Part shown: in pieces, positions 18,493-32,300 of the stretch
How positions within the stretch are numbered: the stretch's first letter is position 1
How the letters are laid out: each line of letters starts with the position of its first letter
NCBI GenBank assembly: GCA_028284865.1
Contig: JANQQV010000006.1
Location: 124,001-188,000, forward strand
Direction: 5' to 3'
Source of the DNA: Rhodothermales bacterium
GTDB taxonomy: Bacteria > Bacteroidota > Rhodothermia > Rhodothermales > UBA10348
Length of the DNA: 64,000 nt
Translations under genes and position numbers: made by a program
Notes under the pieces: model-generated
What the model saw: only the letters and a program-made list of their open reading frames with translations
The model's database searches: none
Told to the model about the DNA's origin: nothing

Positions 18493-19701
18493 TCAGGCGC
18501 GTCCGCGCAGCATTCCTTTCCAGTACATCACCGGAAGAATGTACTTCTTCAGGATCCACATGGAATAGCGCGGCTTGGCCGTGTTGATCGGAATGGATGG
18601 TGCCGGATTGTTGTCATAGTCGAACTCGGCCAACAGCATTTCACCATAGCCGGTCGTGAGCGGACACGATGTATAGCCATCGTAGCGCTTGTCATCCGTC
18701 ACCTTGCTTTCCTTCATCACCCGCATCATGTTCGCGACCAGTACCGGGGCCTGCTTGCGTACGGCTGCACCCGTCTTGGCGTTGGGCGTGCCAGCGGCAT
18801 CCCCGAGGGAGAACACATTGGAAAAGCGATTGTGCTGCAATGTGTTATGGTCAACGTCAACCCAGCCGTCAGCATTCGACACGTCGCTTTCTTTGATGAA
18901 GTCCGGTGCGGACTGAGGAGGCACGACATGGATCATGTCATACTTCTCAACGCGTTGACCAGTTACTTCTCCCGTCTCCTTGTCGATCAGGTCAAAGACG
19001 GCCTCGTTTTGATCTCCGCGAATCTCGACCAGGTTCGTGTAGTGGCTCCACTTCGCGCCATATCGGGCCTGCACTTTTTCAAGCTCTTTGCGGAAGACGG
19101 GAACGCCAAAGAGCATCGTGCCCGGTGACATCATTTCCACATGGACCTTGCCCTGCAATCCGCTGCGACGGATATGGTCGGACGTCAGCCACATCGCTTT
19201 CTGCGGTGCGCCACCACATTTGATCGGCGTGTTCGGTTGGGTGAAGAACACCCTGTCGCCTTCTTTGAGATTGCGAGCGCACTCCCACGTGTATTCCGCC
19301 TTGTCGTGCCCATAGTTCGAGCACACCCCGCCCTTTCCGAGCGCTTCGGGGAGACCTTTGACTTTGTGCCAGTCGATCTGGATACCCGGGGCAACTACCA
19401 AGAAGTCGTAGGAGACTTCTTCTCCCGATGCGAGGACCACTTTGTTGTCGGCTGCGGTGATGGAAGCCACGCGGTCCTTAATCCAGGCAACGCCTTTGGG
19501 AATGAAGTCGGCTTCGTTCTTGATCGTCGCCTTCATGTCGAAGGTCCCCGCCCCGACCAGGGTCCATGCTGGCTGGTAGTAGTGTTTGTCGGAGGGCTCG
19601 ATGATGGCAACGCCGAGCGAGCGATCAGCCCGGCGAAGTTGGGCGGCCACGGTGATGCCAGCTGTGCCGCCGCCAACAATGAGTACGGGATGGTGGGTCA
19701 T
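18493..19701 (-). CDS. sulfide:quinone oxidoreductase-like FAD protein
   Basis: A 402-residue FAD oxidoreductase of the SQOR type found in mitochondria and many bacteria. IVGGGTAG (residues 8-15) binds FAD. The redox-active cysteines are expected at Cys162 in TPIKCGGAPQKAMW, a hallmark of this SQR type, and Cys346 in YTSCPLTTGYG. Cys127 (GVCSNYG) is also present. The C-terminal amphipathic region (YSMWILKKYILPVMYWKGML) fits monotopic membrane attachment. It would oxidise sulfide, pass electrons to quinone and make persulfide for the dioxygenase at 12519-13970. It lies upstream of the TorD-like gene in the same operon. A GntR-type operator lies 66 bp upstream of its start. Confidence 0.88.
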   Translation of the reverse strand: MTHHPVLIVGGGTAGITVAAQLRRADRSLGVAIIEPSDKHYYQPAWTLVGAGTFDMKATIKNEADFIPKGVAWIKDRVASITAADNKVVLASGEEVSYDFLVVAPGIQIDWHKVKGLPEALGKGGVCSNYGHDKAEYTWECARNLKEGDRVFFTQPNTPIKCGGAPQKAMWLTSDHIRRSGLQGKVHVEMMSPGTMLFGVPVFRKELEKVQARYGAKWSHYTNLVEIRGDQNEAVFDLIDKETGEVTGQRVEKYDMIHVVPPQSAPDFIKESDVSNADGWVDVDHNTLQHNRFSNVFSLGDAAGTPNAKTGAAVRKQAPVLVANMMRVMKESKVTDDKRYDGYTSCPLTTGYGEMLLAEFDYDNNPAPSIPINTAKPRYSMWILKKYILPVMYWKGMLRGRA

Positions 19702-19767
19702 AGTTAACTCACGAATGTCTTCTACCGAATGCGTGTTACCGAAGGATCATCCGGTCGTGATTGGGCA

Positions 19768-19783
19768 ACTTGTCATTACAACT
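19768..19783. promoter_or_regulatory. putative GntR operator 2 (sulfur regulon)
   Basis: ACTTGT-CATT-ACAACT has one mismatch between the arms. It lies 66 bp upstream of the SQR start and downstream of the SoeA-like gene, in promoter position for the SQR-TorD unit. Confidence 0.6.
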
Positions 19784-19861
19784 GAATATCGGACGTTCGT
19801 GCGCCCTGCGGTGTAGGGAAAACCCCAACCGTTTACCGTCTCTGCCACCGTCAGGAGTCGG

Positions 19862-22846
<2,985 letters not shown>

Positions 22847-22870
22847 GATGGGTTACCCAGAAGTGGGCGA

Positions 22871-24529
22871 TCAGCTGTTGGGGAGTTCCTGTGGAGCCGT
22901 CACGTAGGCGTGCTCGAAAGCATAGAGACCCACGAGAACCAGTAAGCCTGCTATCCATGCCGGATAGAATCCCGCGAAGAGAGGCACAATGTGGCCCAGC
23001 ACAATGGTCACCAACCAGAACAGCTTGGCATAGCGACCCTTGATGATCATGTGCGCAGCTTTCGCAGCCTGCTCCGAAGCGTGTGGCATGCCGAACTCAC
23101 CCAGCAGGGTTACGGCCAGATTGACGACGACGCTGACCAGGAGGGTGGTTTGGACCAGGCTGGAGAGACTGGAATGGAAGCCGACAAACGCATCCAGGAC
23201 GAGCATGAACGCGGCGCCTCCCATGACAGACTGGATCAGCATATGGATGGGGAGCAGCGGGCTCTGCCAGAGGTCGCGGCCCTCGGCCTGACCGAACAGG
23301 AACGCGGTGTAGATGGCCGTTCCGATGCCAAAAGGAATGGCAGGTACCATGATCCAGAGTCGCCAGTCCGGATTGTCCAGCGTGTACCAGCCCATCGTAT
23401 TCGCCAGTTCGCCGGCCCACCAGAGCGTGATCAGTCCGCTGAAGCCAATCAGCAGATACGCCCCTCGAACCAGCCACGATTTGAATTGCGGCCGCAAGAC
23501 GATGCGCAAGAAGCGCTCAGGGCGTTCCAGGTCGTAGACCAGCAGGGCCGTCGTGACCAGCAGGAAGAAAAGCGAAGCGGATGAGGCGGCGAGCATGTCC
23601 GCGCTTTCCATCGCAATTCCCGCGATCGGACCAAGGAGCGAAAGGATCAGGAAGAGACCAGCAGCAATTCCCTTGGTGACCAGATAGGCCGGAACCGGCC
23701 AGTGCCACGGCACCTTGTGCTGGGCATTCCAGACAACCTGGGTCATCTGCTCGGCCATGCGGCCTTCGCCGATCTGGATGGGACCGCCCATCGGGTCCCC
23801 TTGTGGACCCGGCTCCTGAATCGGGTAGCCGGAAACAGAGGTGCGATTGGAAACGGTAGGCGGTGCAGACCCGTGACCATCACCGCTGCTGTCTCCATCT
23901 CCATGTAGCGGAAGCACATCTGCCCACGCAAACGTATCCGGCGCGCGGTCCGTCGCCGTCGGATGCATCGCTACATCGTCCCCTCCGATGTAAAACAGGT
24001 TGGGTGCCGTTCCCTGCTCAGGTTTGCGCACGGTGACCTTGTTCTTCGCGACCGTCTGGGCGATTTCAGAGTTCGGATCGTCGAGATCTCCAGCCAGGAT
24101 GGCATGTTCAGGACAAACCACGACACATGCCGGCTCGAGCCCCAGGTCGACCTTGTGTGCACAATAATGACACTTGGCGGCGGTCCCGGACTCGGGATCA
24201 ATGTATATCGCGTCGTACGGGCAGGCTTGCATACAGGCTTTGCATCCGATACAGACGTCTGGATCGAATTCCACGATGCCGTCGTCACGCTGATACATGG
24301 CGGTGACGGGACAGATACGCACACAAGGTGGATTCGCACAATGATTGCATCGCGTCACTTGAAAGGAGCGGGTGACGTTGGGGTAAAGACCCGACTCAAC
24401 GCTTTTCACCCACGTGCGCTGCACACCGAGAGGGACTTCATTCTCGCTCTTGCACGCTGTCGAACACGCATGACACCCGATGCAGGCATCATTGTTGATC
24501 AAAAAGCCGTAGTTCATGCCAAACTGCAC
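22871..24529 (-). CDS. fused SoeB/SoeC-like protein: four-cluster ferredoxin plus NrfD membrane subunit
   Basis: A 552-residue protein. Residues 1-145 hold four [4Fe-4S] cysteine sets: 16/19/22/26, 61/64/69/73, 93/96/99/103 and 120/123/135/139, as in DmsB, PsrB and SoeB. A low-complexity linker of about 100 residues follows (DGDSSGDGHGSAPP). About eight hydrophobic helices at 275-545 are of the NrfD/PsrC/SoeC type that exchanges electrons with quinone. In characterised SoeABC and PsrABC these are two genes; here they are one chain. It is the first gene of its operon and is followed by the SoeA-like subunit. A GntR-type operator lies 107 bp upstream. Confidence 0.88.
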   Translation of the reverse strand: MQFGMNYGFLINNDACIGCHACSTACKSENEVPLGVQRTWVKSVESGLYPNVTRSFQVTRCNHCANPPCVRICPVTAMYQRDDGIVEFDPDVCIGCKACMQACPYDAIYIDPESGTAAKCHYCAHKVDLGLEPACVVVCPEHAILAGDLDDPNSEIAQTVAKNKVTVRKPEQGTAPNLFYIGGDDVAMHPTATDRAPDTFAWADVLPLHGDGDSSGDGHGSAPPTVSNRTSVSGYPIQEPGPQGDPMGGPIQIGEGRMAEQMTQVVWNAQHKVPWHWPVPAYLVTKGIAAGLFLILSLLGPIAGIAMESADMLAASSASLFFLLVTTALLVYDLERPERFLRIVLRPQFKSWLVRGAYLLIGFSGLITLWWAGELANTMGWYTLDNPDWRLWIMVPAIPFGIGTAIYTAFLFGQAEGRDLWQSPLLPIHMLIQSVMGGAAFMLVLDAFVGFHSSLSSLVQTTLLVSVVVNLAVTLLGEFGMPHASEQAAKAAHMIIKGRYAKLFWLVTIVLGHIVPLFAGFYPAWIAGLLVLVGLYAFEHAYVTAPQELPNS

Positions 24530-24636
24530 TGAAACTGGCGAAAGACCGGGTACCTCCCTGTCCGGCGGTTCCGGAGGAGGTCAACCCGGCTCGTCTCGTT
24601 GCCGAAAACAGGGCAGACGAGGGCCACGGTAGAGGT

Positions 24637-24652
24637 AGTTGTAATGACAGGT
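24637..24652. promoter_or_regulatory. putative GntR operator 3 (sulfur regulon)
   Basis: On the minus strand it reads ACCTGT-CATT-ACAACT. It sits between the mobA stop codon and the start of the fused FeS/NrfD gene, 107 bp upstream of the latter. Confidence 0.55.
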
Positions 24653-24660
24653 TACTACAT

Positions 24661-25257
24661 CTACTCCAAAAGGTCCAGATCTTCAGGTCGATTAATGTTG
24701 ATCAATTCGTCATCCGGGATGGAGACGACGTCGTATTCGACGGATTCGATCAAGCCCATCACGCTGCGAGCACCCTGCTCCAGATACTGGCCGAGTGGCT
24801 CGAGGATCGCTTGCTTCCACACGGCGCAGAGCGGTTGTTTCTGGCCCGATTCGCGGCCTGCCGCCAGGACGACGATGGCTGAAGATGCGGAGGCCCTTCT
24901 GATCAGTACGTCTAGTGACGCCGCCGAGACGCACGGCAGATCTCCAGCCAACACCAGCACGTCAGCCTGCCGAACCGAAAGCACTGAACGAATCCCCTCC
25001 AGCGGACCCCGATCGCCGTGCTCATCAGGTAGTACACGCCAGGGGGTAGTCTCGATCTGCGGGAAGTCAACAGAGGATGCCATATCCGACCCTGTCGATA
25101 CCGAGACGAAATCACATACACTGGCCAAGGCGTAGAACGCTGCGTGGGCCAGGGGTTGGCCATTCCATTCATGACGCATCTTGTCGCTGCCGAAGCGACT
25201 CGCCTGACCACCCATCAGCAATAACCCTTCCGTCTGAATGGCTTCGTCCGCGTCCAT
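24661..25257 (-). CDS. mobA: molybdenum cofactor guanylyltransferase MobA
   Basis: A 198-residue protein. The nucleotide-binding signature LLLMGGQASRFGSDK is present at residues 12-26, GDRGPLEGI in the middle, and the metal-binding region LAGDLPCV follows. It attaches GMP to molybdopterin to form the guanine dinucleotide cofactor used by DMSO-reductase-family enzymes. This is precisely the cofactor needed by the SoeA-like enzyme downstream. The start ATG 25257 gives a normal family length; longer in-frame extensions have no family resemblance. Confidence 0.85.
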   Translation of the reverse strand: MDADEAIQTEGLLLMGGQASRFGSDKMRHEWNGQPLAHAAFYALASVCDFVSVSTGSDMASSVDFPQIETTPWRVLPDEHGDRGPLEGIRSVLSVRQADVLVLAGDLPCVSAASLDVLIRRASASSAIVVLAAGRESGQKQPLCAVWKQAILEPLGQYLEQGARSVMGLIESVEYDVVSIPDDELININRPEDLDLLE

Positions 25258-25403
25258 GCGTCTACGATTCGAATTTGTGGAAAGAAAGTGGGAGCAATGA
25301 CACCCAGCGCGCTGTTGCAGCCGTGTCGACACGATATCTTTGAGGATAGGACCTCCTCCCCGAATCACGCCAGAAGGACCCACCGATTTTGAAAACCCGT
25401 CCC

Positions 25404-26045
25404 ATGCTCTATTTCTACGTGGCCTCGCCAGAGGAGATGAAGGGCGGCGTGGATCCGGACGCGTTCGATGAAACGCGTCTGTACCGGAGTCTGCAAATGG
25501 CCAAGCTTGACAAGCGGGGACAAACGTTCGTGGTTGATGCCCGCATGATTCCAGCCACCTTGAGCGGCGACGTCGGTGGTATCCCCAAGTATGCCATACT
25601 GAACCGAAAGCCCTACCTGAAACCAAACGAGCGAACAGCTGGCGGAGGAGTGGTCACGAAAGTCAGCAAAGGCAAGCTCAAGGTGCTGCTGATCTACCGG
25701 AAAGGTCTTTGGGACATTCCCAAAGGTCTGCAGGAAAAAGACGAGTCGATCAAGGACTGCGCCCAACGCGAGGTCATGGAAGAGCTGGGCATCGACCAGG
25801 TTGATGTCCACAGCTTTCTCGATACCACCATCCATGGGTACCCCGAGAAGGATCGTTTCATCGTAAAGACCACGCACTGGTATCACATGACTACCGAGGC
25901 TTCGGATTTCATCCCGCAGCGCGCGGAGAAGATTACGAAGGTGAAGTGGTTCCGTTTGCAGAAGGCCAAGGATGTGCTGGGACACGAAAATCTTATCCGA
26001 CTCTTGAACAGGGTGGAGCACAAACTGCTGGTTACGCATCCCTAG
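25404..26045 (+). CDS. NUDIX hydrolase
   Basis: A 213-residue protein. A complete Nudix box GLQEKDESIKDCAQREVMEELGI (G-x5-E-x7-REVMEELGI) is preceded by LWDIPKG. The box lies in the second half of the protein, behind an N-terminal extension of about 90 residues (SPEEMKGGVDPDAFDETRLYRSLQMA) that I do not recognise. It hydrolyses a nucleoside diphosphate linked to another group; the substrate is not predictable. ATG 25404 is chosen, and an in-frame TTG at 25389 would add five residues. Confidence 0.85.
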   Translation: MLYFYVASPEEMKGGVDPDAFDETRLYRSLQMAKLDKRGQTFVVDARMIPATLSGDVGGIPKYAILNRKPYLKPNERTAGGGVVTKVSKGKLKVLLIYRKGLWDIPKGLQEKDESIKDCAQREVMEELGIDQVDVHSFLDTTIHGYPEKDRFIVKTTHWYHMTTEASDFIPQRAEKITKVKWFRLQKAKDVLGHENLIRLLNRVEHKLLVTHP

Positions 26046-26144
26046 ACTGTCCTATATTGACGGCCTGTTTGACCACGATGGCCCACATTCTGGTCTGATG
26101 GCACACCAAGTGCCGTCCCACCCATCAGTATTCCCATCTCCTCC

Positions 26145-26531
26145 ATGGAAACGGCAGCGTCCGATCTGGACAGCAAGTTGGCCCGCCGCGCCGCCCGGGG
26201 CGGCAACAAGCGCAAGCGTCGCAGCGACCGCAAGGTCGGGCTACCAGCACCCGTCGTCTTCTGGCTCGTGGCCCCGGTCGGCGCGGCCGGCGTCGTCATG
26301 CCCGTCATTGAGGACGTGAACTGGGTGTGGCTGACCGGCTTCGCCATCATCCTGCAGATCGTGATTCTGCGCATCAACGATGGACGCGGATTCATCCGTT
26401 CCAAGGAAATGCGTCGCGCCTACGAGGCACGCCGACACTTCTCCATCCTGGAAGTGATCATCCTCTTCGTGCTGATCATGGCCGACATGCTGGCCATGGC
26501 CTATTCCTTGCTGATGGCCGCAGCACCTTGA
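26145..26531 (+). CDS. small membrane protein of unknown function
   Basis: A 128-residue product. The N-terminus is very basic (RRAARGGNKRKRRSDRK at about 13-29). Three hydrophobic segments follow at about 32-55, 60-76 and 100-125, with a positively charged loop RSKEMRRAYEARR between the second and third. The charge distribution suggests a cytoplasmic N-terminus. I do not recognise the family. It is convergent with the M14 peptidase gene. Confidence 0.65.
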   Translation: METAASDLDSKLARRAARGGNKRKRRSDRKVGLPAPVVFWLVAPVGAAGVVMPVIEDVNWVWLTGFAIILQIVILRINDGRGFIRSKEMRRAYEARRHFSILEVIILFVLIMADMLAMAYSLLMAAAP

Positions 26532-26572
26532 GCTGACGGGCCTCAATGGCCAGCTTCAACAAGCAGCGGGAT

Positions 26573-26594
26573 TGCCAGCTTTGCTTTGCTGGCA
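26573..26594. terminator. hairpin between convergent genes
   Basis: TGCCAGC and GCTGGCA enclose an 8-nt loop in the 92-bp gap between two convergent genes. It has no T-run, so it is at most a weak or factor-assisted terminator. Confidence 0.35.
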
Positions 26595-26623
26595 CACCAT
26601 CAATCATCAGCCTGGTTGCAGTC

Positions 26624-29179
26624 CTACTGACCTGCCATGAAGACCGCATTGGCGAACAGGTGCAGACCGGATTGCCAGAAGCCGCGGAATAGCGGATTAT
26701 CCAACAGGTAGACCCACTCACCTGAGCCGTCAGATTGGACACCGAAAGCGAGTGACCCTTCGAGGCGCTGCTCAGCGCGGTACCCCGTGTGCCCGGAAAC
26801 ACGCCCGTCCTCCTGGATGACGCCCACGTTCCAGTCACCTCCGCCCATCATCATCGCAGGGCGATCTGATCGGCTTCGCAAGACAAAGGTCTCCTCGCCA
26901 AATCCGAAGGCCAGCGGATGGGAGTCGTCCACGTCCACGCGATAGACGGCCCCGGGATTGCTCAGCGGCGCCCGGTCACGATTGCGGTCAGCATAACGAC
27001 GGGTACGTGCCTGCTCGGCCCGAACGCTGTCCGGCGTCTCTTCCGGACGATCGAAGGCCAGCGAGATGCCATCCTTGCCAGCCAACCATGAAGCAGCTCC
27101 GTCCAGAGCCACCACGCGTCCACCGTCGCGTACCCAGTCGCGCAGACGCTTCAGCCCCGATTCGCCCAAAACAGACCCGTAGGACCCGGAGGGTAGAATG
27201 ATGACATCGAATGCATCGAGATCCACAGAGCCAAATCGATCGGCAGCAAAGCGGGTGATCGGGTAGTCGATCACCTGATCGAACCAGTGCCAGATTTCAC
27301 CGACACTGGAAGAGCGCAGAGGCGAACCGAACGGCATGCCGATGCGGGGAGGTGTCATGCCACGAACCCGTGAAGAGCCCATGTCATTGCCCGAATCGAC
27401 AAATCCGGTTGCAATGGGCACGAGGTCTTGATGATGGGCTTCAGCCAGCGTGCCGAGCCGCTCTTCCACCCCATCCCCGAAGCGTTCGTTGTTGCGCCGC
27501 GTGACGATGACTGCGCCCCTATCGAACGAGGCCTCTCCAATGGTGAATGGATTGTCATTGCGACGAACCACGAATCCTTCTCTGAAAAGCGCAGCCAGAT
27601 AGGCCGCATCGCCTGCGTCATCCCAGGGAGTGACCCACGCGTAGGCCGCCATGTCATTCGACTGAACGCTCGAGACTGTCTCCGACCATTCGGTCGTGGC
27701 AACGTCCGCTGTGGTCGCAACGGCATCGACATCGTAGGCAAACGGCAGAGCCCAACCCGTGATGTCGTACGTCAACGTGTCCGTCAATACGACCTCGGGG
27801 TCAAACAGGACTCGCGCCAGCACCGCCCGTGGCTGTGATGCTGGAATGACCAGATCGCCTGCGTGAATCTGATGGCGGCCTTCTCGACCGCTTCGGTAAT
27901 CCATCCCGGAAACCGTTTGATCCGAGCTCGCCTGGCCATACTGGATGCCGAGGCGATCCAGGTGCTCGGCCAAGCGGGCCTCGCGCCGGCCCGGAGAAGC
28001 GGAGCGAATGACATAGGCGGCGTAGTCCCCTGGCGGGTCAGAGACGGCGCGCTCGAAGTAGTTCGCAAACTCATCGACTACGCGCTCGTGGTTGAGTGCA
28101 GTGGCTTCAATCGTTGACAGCCCGGCCACGGTATGATGAGTGAGTCGATCGAGCAGCGTCAAGGTGTCGCCCAAGGCCGTCTCGATGCCCAGCCCGGCAC
28201 GACCACTTCCGGCCTGTTCGTATGTCATCCCGATGGAGCCATTGAACATCGGAAAGGAATCGCCATAGCCCGGGTACAGGATGTCGAAGGACTCCTTGGT
28301 GAAATACAGCCAGCCTTCGCGATCGAAGTGCCGGGCGTGATTGCGGCCGATGATCTCCTGGAGTTCGCGCTGCCAAGCGGTCACCTCTTCATGAACGGGC
28401 TCGGCAGCCGGTGCGAAGTAATACGGAGAGTTGAATCCCTGCTCGTGGAAGTCCACGTGAACGTGAGGCATCCAAGCCTGGTAGAGCGGAATGCGTTGCT
28501 GCGTTTCAACCTGGGTCTGCCAGGACCAATCGCGGTTCAGATCAAAGTAGTAGTGATTGGTCCGCCCACCTGGCCACGGCTCGGCGTGTTCGACCGCCAT
28601 GGGATCGACATCGTGCAGCTCTCCCACGGCCATGTTGTACCAGTTGACGTAGCGGTCCCGGCCATCCGGATTGAGGCTGGGATCCATGATCACGATCGTG
28701 TCCTCAAGCCAGGATGTGATTTCCGCCGATTCCGGCTGGACGAGTCGATACAGCGTGGCCATGGCGGCTTCACCTGAATTCGACTCGTTTCCGTGAACGC
28801 TGTAGGAGAGCCACACGATCGCTTTTTTGTCACCCGAAGGTTCACCGTCCAGCAGTCCCGTACGACGGAGGTTGTCCTGTCGAATCTGCTCCAGATTGGC
28901 CAGGTTTTCAGGCGTCGAAACCATGGCCAGGACCAGTTTTCGACCCTCATTGGAATGGCCGTAGGTCATCAGTTGGGCGCGGTCACTTTGTGCTGAAACC
29001 GCTTCGAAATACTCCACGATTTGGTGATGTCGAGAGAACCGATCCCCCAGTTCATATCCAAGGATCTCTGCAGGAGAGGGGACCTGCTGAGCGAGGACCG
29101 GAAAGGCTGAAAAACCTACAGCTGCAACGATGCCGAAGATGAACAACTGACGGAAGGGCAGGCGCATGAAAGTGGTCAT
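26624..29179 (-). CDS. secreted M14-family zinc carboxypeptidase
   Basis: An 851-residue protein. A signal peptide covers about residues 5-31 (FIFGIVAAVGFSAFPVLAQ). The M14 catalytic domain follows with zinc ligands His129 and Glu132 in SVHGNESNSGEAAM, and with the substrate-contact region MDPSLNPDGRDRYVNW. The C-terminal 450 residues are a beta-rich and glutamine-amidotransferase-like region (DVIILPSGSYGSVLG) usual for the large M14 proteins of Bacteroidota. It probably trims peptides in the periplasm or outside the cell. ATG 29179 is preferred to a TTG two codons upstream. Confidence 0.88.
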   Translation of the reverse strand: MTTFMRLPFRQLFIFGIVAAVGFSAFPVLAQQVPSPAEILGYELGDRFSRHHQIVEYFEAVSAQSDRAQLMTYGHSNEGRKLVLAMVSTPENLANLEQIRQDNLRRTGLLDGEPSGDKKAIVWLSYSVHGNESNSGEAAMATLYRLVQPESAEITSWLEDTIVIMDPSLNPDGRDRYVNWYNMAVGELHDVDPMAVEHAEPWPGGRTNHYYFDLNRDWSWQTQVETQQRIPLYQAWMPHVHVDFHEQGFNSPYYFAPAAEPVHEEVTAWQRELQEIIGRNHARHFDREGWLYFTKESFDILYPGYGDSFPMFNGSIGMTYEQAGSGRAGLGIETALGDTLTLLDRLTHHTVAGLSTIEATALNHERVVDEFANYFERAVSDPPGDYAAYVIRSASPGRREARLAEHLDRLGIQYGQASSDQTVSGMDYRSGREGRHQIHAGDLVIPASQPRAVLARVLFDPEVVLTDTLTYDITGWALPFAYDVDAVATTADVATTEWSETVSSVQSNDMAAYAWVTPWDDAGDAAYLAALFREGFVVRRNDNPFTIGEASFDRGAVIVTRRNNERFGDGVEERLGTLAEAHHQDLVPIATGFVDSGNDMGSSRVRGMTPPRIGMPFGSPLRSSSVGEIWHWFDQVIDYPITRFAADRFGSVDLDAFDVIILPSGSYGSVLGESGLKRLRDWVRDGGRVVALDGAASWLAGKDGISLAFDRPEETPDSVRAEQARTRRYADRNRDRAPLSNPGAVYRVDVDDSHPLAFGFGEETFVLRSRSDRPAMMMGGGDWNVGVIQEDGRVSGHTGYRAEQRLEGSLAFGVQSDGSGEWVYLLDNPLFRGFWQSGLHLFANAVFMAGQ

Positions 29180-29391
29180 CGACAAAAGGAGATGGAGGAA
29201 ACGGCGCGTTTACTAAATTGACCGGCCGAAAGGTGACTCCCGAGCAGCGTTGTCCCCGGTCCAGGGGTCCACCCCTCGGTCTGGCACGTGCCAATCGTCA
29301 CTCAAAAAAAAGATCATGAGGGCGCCAACATAGCGGCTTCGAGCATCCTCTGCAACGTCCCAGCCCAAGCCCTGAATCAAGGATCGCATCC

Positions 29392-32300
29392 ATGCCATTT
29401 TCTGCGCTTTCACATTCTTCCCTCAGGCGTGTACGCCTCGCGCGCATCCCACTTGCTGCACTCTTCGTACTGATGGCCGTCGCGCTTCTGGATTCTAGGG
29501 CTCCGTCTTCTATCGAAACGGATTCGTTTCGACAAGGCTTCCCGGATGAGTTCGCCAGGCATTTTCACGAGATCACCGTTCCCGAAGGTGCCGAGCGCTC
29601 GGGTTACACGGCAGGATATCGCCGCACGGCCCTGCAGACACTGAAAGCCATCAAGAAAGGAGGGTCCGAGATCCTCCCCTGGGTCGAGCGCGGCCCCGGC
29701 AACGTGGGTGGACGAACGCGTGGCATTGTGATTGATGCAAATGACCAGTCCGGAAACACGATTCTGGCAGGGTCCGTGGCTGGGGGCATCTGGCGAACGG
29801 AGGATGCGGGCATTACATGGGAGGCCATGACCGAGGATGCACCCCGGCTTACAATCACCTCCATCGCCCAAGCAGCTTCGAATCCTGATGTCCTCTATGC
29901 AGGAACGGGAGAGGGCTTTCCGAATGCCGATGCGGCCATCGGCGATGGCATCATGAAATCAACGGATGGTGGCCTGACCTGGTCATTCCTGGAATCCACC
30001 ACAGGCGGAACGGACTTCCTGTTCGTGAACCGTGTCATCGTTTCGGAAACGGATGAGAATCTGGTTCTGGCCGCTGCCCAGACCGGGATCTGGCGAAGCA
30101 CGGACGGAGGAGGTTCCTGGACCAAGACCCAGGACCGAGGCAGCTTTTACGGCTATTATCAGATCATTGCCGAACCTGGGAATTTCAGCAACCAGTACGC
30201 TGTCGACGATGGGACTGGTGTCTGGAAATCCACCGATGCCGGCCTGACGTGGCAAGAGTCAAACTCCGGGTTGGTGGAAGCTGGATCCGGATCCCGAATC
30301 GAGCTCGATGTTTCACCGGTTGAACCGAACCGATTGTATGCGCTCGTGGAGAATGGTAGCGGCATCGACCCGACGTATGTGTCTGTAGATCGAGGTGAAA
30401 CCTGGAGTCTCATGGCCGCTGGTACGGGCACGACCAATGCAGATATCGCGGGCACGCAGGGATGGTATGACCTGTTGGTCCATGCGCATCCCGCTTTCGT
30501 GGACCGCGCCTTCATGGGAGGAATTGGCCTCTATCGTCTCAATCAGACCGGCGACACGTCGCTGCGCATGTTCTTCGACGGTGCCGACCAGGAAAACACC
30601 GAGTCATTTCTCTCCTTCGTCAACTTTGGCGCTCCACATCTCGGTGGCGGCCTGCGATTGGGAATCGAAGAGGAAGAGAGTACGATCACCGAAGAGCAGA
30701 TGGTATCGGTCGAGGTTCGCTTCGGACTGGGCAAGGCCCAGATGGCCCACCGCTATGTACCAGCCGACCAGTCGGGAGTCGACTTCGTGGACTATCCATA
30801 CGTGGACTATGTCGAAGTGCCCTTCGAGGTTTGGGATATCACCAACAACCGTCAGTTGGGCGTTTCATTCCGTGATCGGGAAGGGAATGGCGTGTTCGAC
30901 CTCAGCGAATACAACGCGGAGGACGTGGATCGTGAGTATGTCCTGATTTCCGCCCGCAACTACACGGGAGACACCCCGGATGCTGCGCTTTCCGTGGATG
31001 GTGGACTGCGCACGGACCTGGCCTACTTTTTCTGGCCGGTCCTGGCAACCGGTGCTACCTGGGACCCAGACAACCTTCCTGAATCCTTGCTTCGATTCAA
31101 TTGGCTCGAGCAGGAAACGTCTGAGCGGGCCCTGACGCAGATCGGCAATGGTGTGCACGTGGACCAGCATGTCATGCGTTCGGTCCGTACGGGCACGGGG
31201 GACGACGCCTTCCGGTTGGTGCTCGGCAATGATGGCGGCGTATTTGTATCGAATGACGGTGGCCAGAATTGGATCAGTCGATTCCGAGGCTACAACACGA
31301 CGCAGTTCTACGGGGTCGACAAGAAGCCCGGGCGAACCATTTATCTCGGCGGCACTCAGGACAACGGCTCGTGGCGTTCACTTGGAAACCCGGGACCGAC
31401 CTCATCCTGGTTCAATGCCGGTGGAGGTGACGGTTTCGACACCGTCTGGCACAAACAGGACGACCGCAAGCTGCTGACTACCTCGCAGTACACGTATATC
31501 CGTCGCAGCGTCGATGGGGGAATCTCGTTTGATGACGCCATCACTGGCCTGCTCGACACGGGACAGGAAAACCAATCCCAATTCCTGACAGCCCTTTCGG
31601 CCCGAACAGACAACTCTGACGTGGTCTACACCATTGGCGGAAGTGGCGTCTGGCGATCCGCTGATTTTGCCGAAACCTGGCAGCTGCGTCCCATCCCTGC
31701 ATCGGAATGGGGATATACAGGTGGCAGCGGCAAGGTGCATGTCTCGAATGCCAATGGTGATATCGTGTGGGCCGGCTACGAAATGGATCCCACCTCGTCA
31801 GGTAGCGATAACGCAGGTCATCTGCATCGCTCTCTGGACAACGGGGCCACTTTCGAGCCCATGCCGACGCCATCGTGGGCACCTGGACGCATCAGCGGAT
31901 TGAATAGCAGTCACGAGAATCCGAATGAAGTGTTCGTGACATTCGCCTTCTTCGGTCGCCCCAAGGTGATTCGCAGCCTGGATGCCGGTCAGACCTGGGA
32001 AGACCTGAGTGGCTTCCGGACCGGATCAAGCGGCGTTGTTTCCTCGAATGGCTTCCCGGACGTGACTACCTACGATGTGCTCGACTTCCCGGGCACGAAC
32101 ATCATATGGGCCGCAACGGAGATTGGAATCGTTGAGTCCCGGGACAATGGGGCCACCTGGCAGATTGCAGACAACGGCCTCCCTGCCGTGTCCATCTGGC
32201 AAATGCGACTGCTCGATGACGAAGTCGTCCTGGCCACGCACGGCCGCGGCATCTGGACGCTCCCTCTGACAACCGTGGCCACCGATACGGAACGTGCATT

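Noticed and set aside
29283-29294. TGGCACGTGCCA palindrome considered as sigma54 or regulator site
   Set aside because: No -12 element at the right distance on either strand; single occurrence and short.
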